A DNA stretch of 64,000 nucleotides from Acinetobacter rathckeae (GTDB taxonomy: Bacteria > Pseudomonadota > Gammaproteobacteria > Pseudomonadales > Moraxellaceae), in assembly GCF_015627125.1 (NCBI RefSeq), contig NZ_VTDO01000003.1:261769-325768 (forward strand), read 5' to 3'. The position numbers and the translations under genes were made by a program. The notes beneath the pieces are model-generated. The model worked only from the letters and a program-made list of their open reading frames with translations, had not been told where the DNA came from and ran no database searches. This document shows, one piece after another, positions 42,150 through 50,786 of this stretch. Numbering within the stretch: the stretch's first letter is position 1; every line of letters begins with the position of its first letter.

Positions 42150-42694
42150 TTCCTGTCTTAACTGGCATTCTCTTGGCACTTTACCCATTTTTAATGGGTT
42201 GGTGTTTGTCGCATGGCTATGTGTGGCAGGTGAGTGTGTTGTTATTGGTTCTAGGTGTACTACGTGTTGTTGTACAAAAAAAGAATAATCTGCTGTGGCC
42301 TTTAACATGGCTTGCAGTGATTTGTGGTGGTTTAAGCTTGGTGTTCCAATCGACTTTAGGGCTTAAGTTTTATCCAGTAGTGATGAGCCTTGGTGCACTG
42401 TGTGTGTTTTCTTATACGTTATGGAAACCACCATCAATGATAGAGCGTTTTGCTCGTGTTTTTGAGCCAACACTTCCTGTAGAAGGGGTAATATGGACGA
42501 GAAAAGTGACAGTTGTATGGTGCATTTTTTTTGCACTCAATGCGGTTTTGGCACTGTGTACAGTCTTTTTTTTCCCTATACAGGTTTGGGTCTTATATAA
42601 CGGTTTTATTTCTTATTTAATGATGGGGGTGCTGTTGCTTGGTGAATGGATCTTCCGCAAAAGGCAACAGAAAATTCATAATGAATCATATTGA
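42137..42694 (+). CDS. Aryl polyene cluster membrane protein (COG4648 type)
   Basis: A 185-residue integral membrane protein with about five or six hydrophobic helices, from VPVLTGILLALYPFLMGW to the last helix near residue 165, and a basic C-terminus. It resembles the COG4648 proteins that sit between the ACPs and the AMP ligase in aryl polyene clusters. The role is unknown; a place in pigment transfer or anchoring is inference only. It overlaps both neighbours (13 and 14 bases). Confidence 0.75.
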   Translation: MRGIVPVLTGILLALYPFLMGWCLSHGYVWQVSVLLLVLGVLRVVVQKKNNLLWPLTWLAVICGGLSLVFQSTLGLKFYPVVMSLGALCVFSYTLWKPPSMIERFARVFEPTLPVEGVIWTRKVTVVWCIFFALNAVLALCTVFFFPIQVWVLYNGFISYLMMGVLLLGEWIFRKRQQKIHNESY

Positions 42695-44288
42695 TTACGC
42701 GAATCACATTTTATGTTGGGATAGTCTTTTAGCCCCCATTACATTTTCTGAATTTTGGCAAGATGTTGAGCAACAAGCAGGTATTTTATCTAAAAACCCA
42801 TCGGCTGAAATGGCACTGTGGGAAACGGATAGCTATGACTTTTTAGTTTTGTTTTTTGCGGTGCTTACGGCAGGCAAAACTTTGATTTTACCGCCAAATC
42901 GTATTGCCACTTTAGAACAACAATTAAAAGATCAAGGCGTATGTTTTGTTGAGCGACAACCTTCTCAGCAGTTTATGTCTATAGATTTTGAATTATTAGA
43001 GCAGTCTAAAATTGTTTTCTTTACCTCGGGGTCTACAGGTCAGCCAAAGCAGATTGTGAGAAATTTAAAACAGCTCTTGAATGAAGTTGTATGTTTGGAG
43101 CAACATTTTTCTTTACCTAAACAAAGTGTAGCGATTGCAACAGTCAGTCATCAGCATATTTATGGGTTGTTGTTTAAATTATTATGGCCTTTAGTTACGG
43201 GTCGAAGTTTTTATCGTGAGCAATTACTTTATCCTGAGTATGTGACTCAGCTACAGCATAAATTAGTTGAAAAAGATCTTGATAACCATCTGGTTTCTAG
43301 TCCTGCATTGTTAAAACGTTGGTCAACGGATATTGATTTAATTGCATGTGCATCTATTTTCTCGTCAGGTGGAAAGTTAGACACAGGTATTCGAGCAGGT
43401 ATTAATGTAGATATTAGTGAAATTTTAGGTAGCTCTGAAACAGGTGGAATTGCTTATAAAAAATGTGATGATGCATTATGGCGTGCTTTTCAAGGTGTAG
43501 ACATTGGTGTTCTTGAAGATCAACAGCTTCATGTGCGTAGCATGCACGCGATGAGCACCGATTGGGTACTTACTGGTGATCGTGTAGATGTATTTCCAGA
43601 TCAATGTTTTAAGTTATTAGGTCGTGCAGATCGGATTATTAAACTTGAAGAAAAGCGTTTAAGTTTAGATTCAATAGAACAAGCCATTTTACAACTTGAT
43701 GAAATTGAGCAATGTCATGTATTGGTGGTCGAACATGAGCAACGGCAAATGTTGGCTTGTGTTGCAGTTTTATCTGAAGCATTTCAGTCAGTGCCGAAAG
43801 CAGGCTTGGTAGCTGGTTTGAAAAAAGAGTTGGATGGTTTGCTTGAAAAAATTGCAATCCCTCGCCGTTGGAGGTTTTTATCTAAAATGCCTATAAATAG
43901 CCAGTCAAAGTTAAATCGCCAAAACTTAAAAGCACTCTTTGATACAAACTTATATCCAGTGATTTTATCTGAATATACAGAGCAAGATCAGTATTGTTTT
44001 GAACTAGAATTTATGGCCGATTTGGTGTGTTTTAAAGGTCATTTCCCAAATTATCCTATTTATCCTGGTGTAGGTCAAATTGCATTTGTTGACTATTTTG
44101 CAAAGCGAATTTGGTCAGATTTAAATTGGTGTTGTGGCTATGAGCAACTCAAGTTTCAAGAGGTCATTCAGCCAAATCAGGTGATTGTATTGACGTTATC
44201 TAGAAAGGAAGAAAAAGTCAGCTTTAAAATACGTATCAATGATAAAACATTGGCTTCAGGCCGTTTGGTATATGAGTGTCAATCATGA
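42681..44288 (+). CDS. AMP-dependent acyl ligase fused to a hotdog dehydratase domain (ApeH-ApeI-like)
   Basis: A 535-residue fusion. Residues 1-420 are an adenylate-forming ligase: FFTSGSTGQPK at 113-123, GSSETGG at 250-256, LTGDRVDV and LGRADRI for the hinge, and the catalytic lysine K410 in INSQSKLNR. It would load the aryl starter acid onto an ACP. Residues 435-535 are a FabA/FabZ-like hotdog domain with GHFPNYPIYPG and H454, as in the ApeI thioester dehydratase. The ATG at 42681 overlaps the previous gene by 14 bases, and the end overlaps the glycosyltransferase by 4 bases. Confidence 0.88.
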   Translation: MNHIDYANHILCWDSLLAPITFSEFWQDVEQQAGILSKNPSAEMALWETDSYDFLVLFFAVLTAGKTLILPPNRIATLEQQLKDQGVCFVERQPSQQFMSIDFELLEQSKIVFFTSGSTGQPKQIVRNLKQLLNEVVCLEQHFSLPKQSVAIATVSHQHIYGLLFKLLWPLVTGRSFYREQLLYPEYVTQLQHKLVEKDLDNHLVSSPALLKRWSTDIDLIACASIFSSGGKLDTGIRAGINVDISEILGSSETGGIAYKKCDDALWRAFQGVDIGVLEDQQLHVRSMHAMSTDWVLTGDRVDVFPDQCFKLLGRADRIIKLEEKRLSLDSIEQAILQLDEIEQCHVLVVEHEQRQMLACVAVLSEAFQSVPKAGLVAGLKKELDGLLEKIAIPRRWRFLSKMPINSQSKLNRQNLKALFDTNLYPVILSEYTEQDQYCFELEFMADLVCFKGHFPNYPIYPGVGQIAFVDYFAKRIWSDLNWCCGYEQLKFQEVIQPNQVIVLTLSRKEEKVSFKIRINDKTLASGRLVYECQS

Positions 44289-45016
44289 AAATGGTCTTTA
44301 TTATTCCTGTTTATAATCATCCACATTATTTAAATGAGTTGATTGATCATTTAAAAAGTTTTAATCATGACATTATTGTTGTTAATGATGGCAGTAACCC
44401 TGAAACATCACAAATATTACAAAGTATTGCTCAACATCAGTCTGTGATATTAGTTGAACATGCTCAAAATTTGGGTAAAGGGCAGGCGGTTATGAGTGGC
44501 TTAAAACAAGCCGCACGCTTGGGCTATAGCCATGCATTACAACTCGATGCGGATGGACAACATTGCTGGCAAGATATTCCTAAATTTTTAGAAGCAGCAC
44601 AGCAAAACCCTACAGCAATGGTGATTGGACAACCGAAGTTTGATGCTTCTGTACCTAAAAAACGTTTGTATGGACGTTATGCCACGCATATTTGGGTATG
44701 GATTAATACGTTGTCTTTAGACATTAAAGACAGTATGTGCGGTTTTAGAGTGTATCCGATTGATGCCAGTTTAAGCATTATGAATAGGTATCGGCTACGC
44801 CCACGTATGGGATTTGATAGTGAAATATTGGTGTATTTAAAATGGGACGGAACACCAGTTATTAATATTCCAACAGAGGTCATTTATCCTGAAAATGGCA
44901 TTTCACATTTTAAAGTGTGGGATGATAATGTTGAGTTAACCAAAATGCACACATCACTTTTTTTTGGCATGCTTGCTCGTTTACCTAAATTATTGCGTCA
45001 TCACATAAAAGGTTAG
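44285..45016 (+). CDS. Family 2 glycosyltransferase
   Basis: A 243-residue GT-A glycosyltransferase of the polyprenyl/dolichol-phosphate-sugar type. It has FIIPVYNHPHYL at the start, VVNDGSNPETS near residue 35 and the metal-binding LDADGQH near residue 87, without C-terminal membrane helices. In aryl polyene clusters such an enzyme attaches a sugar between the aryl polyene and its lipid. It starts in an ATGA overlap with the ligase gene and is followed 6 bases later by an acyltransferase. Confidence 0.87.
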   Translation: MKMVFIIPVYNHPHYLNELIDHLKSFNHDIIVVNDGSNPETSQILQSIAQHQSVILVEHAQNLGKGQAVMSGLKQAARLGYSHALQLDADGQHCWQDIPKFLEAAQQNPTAMVIGQPKFDASVPKKRLYGRYATHIWVWINTLSLDIKDSMCGFRVYPIDASLSIMNRYRLRPRMGFDSEILVYLKWDGTPVINIPTEVIYPENGISHFKVWDDNVELTKMHTSLFFGMLARLPKLLRHHIKG

Positions 45017-45022
45017 ACGGAA

Positions 45023-45940
45023 ATGGCAAAACCACGTTGGAATGAAGTGAAAGAAAAAGGTGGTATGTTACCTTTACTGCTTATTTTATGGTTATACCGT
45101 TTAGGTGGTCGCTGGCTCATTCAGTGTATTTTATATTTTATTGTGCTGTGGTATTGGTTATTTTCGACAGCATCAAGAAAAGCCTCTCTAGATTATTTAC
45201 AACGACTACATGTCTTTGCAGGTGAGCATTCGCCATTTTCTCATGCCCCAACCATGAGGCAAACCTATGCTCATCTCATGAGCTTCTCACAGTCTATTTT
45301 AGATAAAATCGAAGGCTGGCTAGGAAAGTTTTCTCAGCAAGATTTACAGATTACAGGCCATCAATCTTTGAGTCAGCACTACAAAAAAGGGCTAATTTTA
45401 ATTGTTTCCCATTTTGGGAATATTGAGCTTTTACGTGCAATCAAAGCCGAGCATGTGCAAAAAATTAATGTGTTGGTTTATCAAAAACATGCCTCTAAAT
45501 TTAATCAATTTTTACAAAAAATTAGTGACAAAGCCAATATTAACTTAATTTCTGTAGATGAATTGGGGGTTGAAACCGCAATTTTTTTAGAGCAGAAATT
45601 AGCACAGGGTGAGTGGGTGCTTATTGCGGCTGATCGCGTACCAATTCATTCTAACCGAGTTCTCAGTATTGATTTTCTAGGTGAAGATGCTTTATGGCCA
45701 CAAGGGGCTTGGATTTTAGCAAGTTTGTTGAAAGTGCCCGTGGTTGCCGTGTTTTGTTACCGTGTTCAACAAACATTTGAAGTACATATTCATCCAATGT
45801 CTGAATGTTTACAGCTACCTCGAAAAACAAGAGAACAGGCATTGAACAACATCGCAACACAGTATGTTCGATTGGTCGAGCAACATTGCCTGCGTGTACC
45901 TTATCAGTGGTTTAATTTTTATTATTTTTGGAATAAATAA
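45023..45940 (+). CDS. LpxL/HtrB-type lipid acyltransferase
   Basis: A 305-residue membrane-bound acyltransferase related to the lauroyl/myristoyl transferases of lipid A. It has an N-terminal hydrophobic segment (about 15-50) and the catalytic motif SHFGNIE near residue 130 (H plus E, spaced as HX4D/E). Further conserved residues are DRVPIHSNRV near 210 and WPQGAWIL. In this operon it most likely adds an acyl group to the glycosylated aryl polyene rather than to lipid A. It lies between the glycosyltransferase and the ammonia-lyase. Confidence 0.85.
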   Translation: MAKPRWNEVKEKGGMLPLLLILWLYRLGGRWLIQCILYFIVLWYWLFSTASRKASLDYLQRLHVFAGEHSPFSHAPTMRQTYAHLMSFSQSILDKIEGWLGKFSQQDLQITGHQSLSQHYKKGLILIVSHFGNIELLRAIKAEHVQKINVLVYQKHASKFNQFLQKISDKANINLISVDELGVETAIFLEQKLAQGEWVLIAADRVPIHSNRVLSIDFLGEDALWPQGAWILASLLKVPVVAVFCYRVQQTFEVHIHPMSECLQLPRKTREQALNNIATQYVRLVEQHCLRVPYQWFNFYYFWNK

Positions 45941-45942
45941 CT

Positions 45943-47478
45943 ATGCACATATTAACCGTGGGTGAAGTGCAACTCACTATTGAAGATATTGTTGCTGTTG
46001 CAAAGAATGGCTGTCAGGTTGCTTTACCTAAAAGTGTGGCTTGGAATGAAAAAATTCAGCAAGGTGCAGACTTTTTAGATGAACTTTTAAAAAAAGACGG
46101 TGTGATTTACGGTGTGACTACAGGGTATGGTGACTCTTGCTTAGTTGATGTGCCTATACATCAAGTCAATGAATTACCACTACAGCTCTCTCGCTTTCAT
46201 GGCTGTGGTTTGGGTGAAAACCTTGATGTTGTGACTGGTAGAGCTGTCATCATTACTCGGCTATGCTCACTGGCTCGTGGGTTTTCAGGGGTATCTTTAG
46301 CACTACTTCAACGCCTTGTTTGGATGCTTAATGAGAATGTGATTCCCATGATTCCTTCTGAAGGGTCTGTCGGGGCAAGTGGTGATTTAACACCATTGTC
46401 TTATATTGCAGGTGCTTTGGCAGGTGAGCGAGATGTCTATGTTGATGGTCAGATTGTGCCCATTGCTCAAGTTTACAAAAGTCATGCACTTGACCCAATT
46501 GTGTTAAGACCCAAAGAAGGGCTTGCACTCATGAATGGCACAGCTGTAATGACTGCGATCGCGTGCTTAAATTATAAAAGAGCAGAACAAATCAGTTTGG
46601 CAAGTACCTGTATTACTGCATTAAATGTTTTGGCATTAGATGGTAACGCCAGTCATTTCGATGGAGTTCTATTTGCACAAAAGCCTCATGTTGGACAACA
46701 ACATATTGCTACACAATTAAGGGCGTTTTTGTCATATCAGCCAGACCAAGCGCATCAAAGCTCACGCTTACAAGACCGATATTCGTTACGTTGTGCACCC
46801 CATGTGATTGGCGTATTTGAGGACTCTAAAGTCTGGTTGCGTCAATTTATTGAAAATGAATTGAACTCAAGTAACGACAATCCATTAATAGACCCAATAG
46901 AACAGCGTGTATTACACGGTGGACATTTCTATGGCGGTCATATTGCACAAGCCATGGACAGTTTGAAGTTAATGATTGCCAACATTGCAGATTTGATGGA
47001 TCGTCAAATGGCACAGTTGGTCGACCAAAAAATGAATCATGGCTTACCACGCAACTTAACAGGTGCAACAGCAGAGCGACTGCCTTTAAACCATGGTTTT
47101 AAAGCAGTACAAATTGCCGTTTCTGCATGGACAGCAGAGGCACTGAAACAAACGTTACCTGCCTCAATCTTCTCAAGATCAACAGAATGTCATAATCAAG
47201 ATAAAGTCAGTATGGGCACTATCGCTGCTCGTGATGCGACTCGAACAATGGTGTTGACTGAACAAGTGATCGCTGCTTTAAGCTGTGCGGCAACGCAAGC
47301 AGTGTATTTAAAAAATGTAGCCGTTTCACCACAATTACAACACTTTATTGATTGGACAAAAGAGACATTTCAATATGTGATTGAGGATCGCCCATTGCAA
47401 GATGAATTACAGCAATTGGTTGATCGTTTAGAAAATCTAGAATTGTTAGCACAGTGGGAGAGTGACAATGCATATTGA
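45943..47478 (+). CDS. Aromatic amino-acid ammonia-lyase (HAL/PAL/TAL family)
   Basis: A 511-residue MIO-dependent lyase. The MIO cofactor forms from A145-S146-G147 in SVGASGDLTPLSY. The catalytic tyrosine is Y56 (IYGVTTGYG). RYSLRCAPHVIG, NSSNDNPLID and GGHFYGGHIAQAMD are intact. The substrate-selectivity pair is F85-H86 (SRFHGCGLG), unlike the Ser-His of histidine lyases, so tyrosine or phenylalanine is more likely. It would give coumaric or cinnamic acid as the aryl starter. Its position in the aryl polyene operon, with no hut genes nearby, supports this. The exact substrate is unproven. Confidence 0.88.
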   Translation: MHILTVGEVQLTIEDIVAVAKNGCQVALPKSVAWNEKIQQGADFLDELLKKDGVIYGVTTGYGDSCLVDVPIHQVNELPLQLSRFHGCGLGENLDVVTGRAVIITRLCSLARGFSGVSLALLQRLVWMLNENVIPMIPSEGSVGASGDLTPLSYIAGALAGERDVYVDGQIVPIAQVYKSHALDPIVLRPKEGLALMNGTAVMTAIACLNYKRAEQISLASTCITALNVLALDGNASHFDGVLFAQKPHVGQQHIATQLRAFLSYQPDQAHQSSRLQDRYSLRCAPHVIGVFEDSKVWLRQFIENELNSSNDNPLIDPIEQRVLHGGHFYGGHIAQAMDSLKLMIANIADLMDRQMAQLVDQKMNHGLPRNLTGATAERLPLNHGFKAVQIAVSAWTAEALKQTLPASIFSRSTECHNQDKVSMGTIAARDATRTMVLTEQVIAALSCAATQAVYLKNVAVSPQLQHFIDWTKETFQYVIEDRPLQDELQQLVDRLENLELLAQWESDNAY

Positions 47479-47893
47479 TGTTGAAATGGAAATCCCTTTT
47501 CATGATGTAGATACCATGAATATTGTTTGGCATGGGCACTACATTAAATATTTTGAAATTGCACGTTGTAAACTCCTCGATTTATTTGGCTACAATTATA
47601 ATGATATGCTCGAGTCTGGTTATGCTTGGCCTGTGATTGATAGTCATGTGAGGTATATTCATGGTATTGAATTTCAACAAAAAATTAGAGTGCGAGCCAT
47701 ACTAAAAGAATGGGAAAATCGTTTAAAAATAGACTATCTTATATTTGATGCTAAAACAGGTAAGCGTATGACCAAAGGTTATACCACACAGGTCGCAGTT
47801 AATATGCAGACCCGTGAACTGTGTTTGCAGTCACCGAAAATACTGTTTGATCGTTTAAATGCGTGGGATCTTTTTGTGGATACTGAAGCATGA
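47468..47893 (+). CDS. 4HBT-type acyl-CoA/ACP thioesterase
   Basis: A 141-residue single hotdog domain thioesterase. The family motif PFHDVDTMNIVWHGHYIKYFE (H-D-x-D, then GHY..YFE) is at residues 10-30, with the active aspartate in it. It may release or proof-read ACP-bound intermediates in the aryl polyene pathway. The ATG at 47468 has a GGAG site; it lies within the end of the ammonia-lyase gene (11-base overlap), and its stop overlaps the next gene by 4 bases. Confidence 0.86.
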   Translation: MHIDVEMEIPFHDVDTMNIVWHGHYIKYFEIARCKLLDLFGYNYNDMLESGYAWPVIDSHVRYIHGIEFQQKIRVRAILKEWENRLKIDYLIFDAKTGKRMTKGYTTQVAVNMQTRELCLQSPKILFDRLNAWDLFVDTEA

Positions 47894-48501
47894 AACAGAT
47901 ATTTATTCTTTTTTTCAGTTTAATGCCTGCATGGGTTATGGCTGATATAGGGCAAGCGCGAAGTGTTTTTCAACAGTTAGCACAGATGCCTGCAGTACGT
48001 GCACATTTTGAACAGCAAAAGAGCATGGCGAGTTTAAATCGAACATTTAGCTCACAAGGTGAGGTTTTATTTAGTCAACAGTACGGTGTGTTATGGCAAA
48101 TCAAACAACCAGTACAGGCTGACTTGATTGTAACTGAGAAAAAGCTGATACAAAAAACCCAACGCACCATGAGTGAAATGAATATTCAGCAATCTGAATA
48201 TGGCTCAATGGCCACGCTATTTTTACAGCTGATGGCAGGCGATGAAGCAACTTTGGTCAAAAACTTTAATCTAAATTCGATAGAAAAAAATAACGACCAA
48301 TGGAAAATGCAATTAACACCGAAAAATGCTTTGTTTAAAAAATTGTTTGATCGAGTTGACATGCAAGGTACGAAATATCTTGATCAAATTGTTTTGCATG
48401 AAAAAGAGGGTAATTCGACCACAATTCGTTTTAGACAACAGTCAGCACAACCACAACAGTTAAATGTACAAGAATATGCACTTTTCCAATTGGCAAAATA
48501 A
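47890..48501 (+). CDS. LolA-like periplasmic outer-membrane lipid/lipoprotein carrier
   Basis: A 203-residue protein with a Sec signal peptide (cleavage after VMADIG-region alanine, about residue 19) and a LolA-like half-barrel. Its segments include VRAHFEQQKSMASLNRTFSSQGEVLFS and GVLWQIKQP. Aryl polyene clusters carry such a carrier, thought to ferry the lipid-linked pigment across the periplasm after the MMPL exporter. This is not the housekeeping LolA. Its last 26 bases overlap the exporter gene. Confidence 0.86.
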   Translation: MKQIFILFFSLMPAWVMADIGQARSVFQQLAQMPAVRAHFEQQKSMASLNRTFSSQGEVLFSQQYGVLWQIKQPVQADLIVTEKKLIQKTQRTMSEMNIQQSEYGSMATLFLQLMAGDEATLVKNFNLNSIEKNNDQWKMQLTPKNALFKKLFDRVDMQGTKYLDQIVLHEKEGNSTTIRFRQQSAQPQQLNVQEYALFQLAK

Positions 48502-50782
48502 ACTTACTTATCTTTGGGTATTGTTTTTACTCATTGTTGGCATTCTAACCGCTGTATTGTGGATGAATCAGCGGATTCATATTCAAGCCAATATTTTTGC
48601 TTTGCTTCCAGATGCCGAACAAAATGTGAGTTTGCAAAATACACAGCGCTATATGGGCGATCAGCTGAATCAAAAAGTGTTTGTTGTACTTGATGCAAAA
48701 GATGCACAGTCACTCGATCAAGCGACACAGTTGATCACGCAGGCGGTAAAACACACAGATGTATTAAAGCCGATACAACATCAGTTTGATGCAGATCAGT
48801 TTGGTCAGACATTGTTTAAACACCGTGTCGGGTTGTTAAGTCAGGCAGATATTGATCTTTTAAAAGATAAAGATTATGCATCTTTGACTGAACACAGTGT
48901 ATTGCAGTTTTCTAGCCCCGGCATCCCCATAACAGCAACACTTTTAAAGCAAGATCCATTGTTATTGTTTCCTCGTTATTTAATGGGGTTAAGCGAATTA
49001 CAAACACAAAATAATATACGCTTAGAACAAGGTTTTGCGACAATACATGATGATAAAGGCTTTTCTAGATTAATTGTTTTGGAGCTAAAAAATAGCCCTT
49101 ACAATATTGATGATCAAGAAAAAACCATGCAGTGGATTGCTACACAAAAACAGGCACTCTCTGATCTTTCTGTTCAAAGCCATTGGACAGGAACGCTAAT
49201 TTTTGCAAGCTTTGGCACACAGTCTGCACAAAATGAAATTTCTACCATTGGCTTGGGTTCAAGTCTTGGTTTGATCTTTTTGGTCTGGTTTGGTTTTCGT
49301 TCCTTACGCCCAATGCTCACAGAATTTATTGCCGTGAGTAGTGGCTCATTGGTGGCTTTTTTCATTACACATTTAATTTTTAATGAAATTCACCTGATGA
49401 CATTAGTCTTTGGGGCAAGTTTAATTGGTGTGTGTGTCGATTTTTCTTTTTACTTTATGGCATTGCAGTCACAGCATCGTCAGCATGATGGCTTTAGCAT
49501 TTTAAAACCGTTGCTCCCAAGTTTATTCATGGGGCTTATGACCACAATCGTGGCATATTTGGCATTGAGTTTTTCTCCATTTCCGGGTTTTAGGCAAATT
49601 GCTGTCTTTTCCATGGTGGGATTAGGCGCTGCATGGGTCACCAGTATTTTACTTTTACCAAGATTACCTGCATTAAATGCAGAACCTGCTTTGAAACGTT
49701 TGGCTTGGATTGGTGCTGTGAGAACCAAGTTCCAACAAAAGAAGACTGTGCGTTATGGCGCAATTCTTTTTATTGTCATGACTGGTTTTTGGGGTGTTAT
49801 TCATTTAAGTGTAAATGATGATGTGCGTAATCTGCAAAGTATGAATGATCAACTCAAGCAAGAGGATCGTTATGTTCGTGAGCGTTTTGTACAGCCTCAA
49901 ACAACAGATTATTTTATTATTGAAGGGAAAAATACAGACCAGCTTGAGCAAAATTTAATAACAACACTAAAGACATTAAAGACCAAAGGTGATGTTGAAA
50001 ATTTTCAAGCTTTGGGGCAGTGGTTGCCAACAGCTCAGCAGCAAGAAGACAATAAAAAACAATTAATGAATTTGTCACCTACTGTACTTGAAGGATATGC
50101 ACGTGCAACGAATATTCCTATTAATGATCTTTTAGCATGGCAAAAACAGCTATACAATCAGCCAATACTGAACGTTGCAGATATGCAAACGCATCCTTTA
50201 TTTTTTTTACAGCAAAATAAAAATGTACGCCTTGTTTTAGTCCAAGGAAAACCTAGTGTTCTTAAGGCTTTACAGACATCACAAGTTCATTATCAACAGC
50301 CGATACAAACGTTATCAGATATGTTTAAAGACCATAGACAACAGGCAACCAAACTTTTGATTTATGCACTGCTTGGGCTTGCGATAGGGCTTGGTGTTAT
50401 TTATGGTCTAAGTGCGATTGTTCCGCTCATGTTGCCTGTCAGTATGGCACTGCTCACGACTTTTGCAGTTCAATCGTTTTTAGGTGTAGAGATTAATTTA
50501 TTTAGCCTCATGGGCACATTTCTTATTTTGGGTATTGGAGTCGATTACGCTATTTTTTATCGACATGGGCATGACCATAGCAAAGTTGTGGGAATGGCAT
50601 TGTTTTTATGCATGTTGTCGACACTATTGGGCTTTGGTTTATTGTCTTTTAGCAATACATACGCCATTCATTGCTTCGGTTTAACGGTGTTATTGGGGGT
50701 TATTTTTTCATTTGTTTACGCAACGTTGTTTACGGTTTCTGATCATCACCATCAAATTCTAAAATCTTTAAAAAAAGGATAA
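48476..50782 (+). CDS. MMPL/RND-family exporter
   Basis: A 768-residue permease with two copies of a (1+5)-helix unit separated by periplasmic loops, the layout of the MMPL branch of RND exporters. The proton-relay segments are GVCVDFSFYFMAL near residue 320 and GIGVDYAIFYRHGHDH near residue 685. It most likely flips or exports the aryl polyene lipid from the inner membrane, passing it to the LolA-like carrier encoded just upstream. The start could be the ATG at 48476 or the ATG at 48464; neither has a strong ribosome-binding site. Confidence 0.9.
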   Translation: MHFSNWQNKLTYLWVLFLLIVGILTAVLWMNQRIHIQANIFALLPDAEQNVSLQNTQRYMGDQLNQKVFVVLDAKDAQSLDQATQLITQAVKHTDVLKPIQHQFDADQFGQTLFKHRVGLLSQADIDLLKDKDYASLTEHSVLQFSSPGIPITATLLKQDPLLLFPRYLMGLSELQTQNNIRLEQGFATIHDDKGFSRLIVLELKNSPYNIDDQEKTMQWIATQKQALSDLSVQSHWTGTLIFASFGTQSAQNEISTIGLGSSLGLIFLVWFGFRSLRPMLTEFIAVSSGSLVAFFITHLIFNEIHLMTLVFGASLIGVCVDFSFYFMALQSQHRQHDGFSILKPLLPSLFMGLMTTIVAYLALSFSPFPGFRQIAVFSMVGLGAAWVTSILLLPRLPALNAEPALKRLAWIGAVRTKFQQKKTVRYGAILFIVMTGFWGVIHLSVNDDVRNLQSMNDQLKQEDRYVRERFVQPQTTDYFIIEGKNTDQLEQNLITTLKTLKTKGDVENFQALGQWLPTAQQQEDNKKQLMNLSPTVLEGYARATNIPINDLLAWQKQLYNQPILNVADMQTHPLFFLQQNKNVRLVLVQGKPSVLKALQTSQVHYQQPIQTLSDMFKDHRQQATKLLIYALLGLAIGLGVIYGLSAIVPLMLPVSMALLTTFAVQSFLGVEINLFSLMGTFLILGIGVDYAIFYRHGHDHSKVVGMALFLCMLSTLLGFGLLSFSNTYAIHCFGLTVLLGVIFSFVYATLFTVSDHHHQILKSLKKG

Positions 50783-50786
50783 ATAC

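Noticed and set aside
45943..47478. Histidine utilisation gene hutH
   Set aside because: No other hut genes are nearby, the selectivity pair differs from histidine lyases and the gene lies inside the aryl polyene operon.
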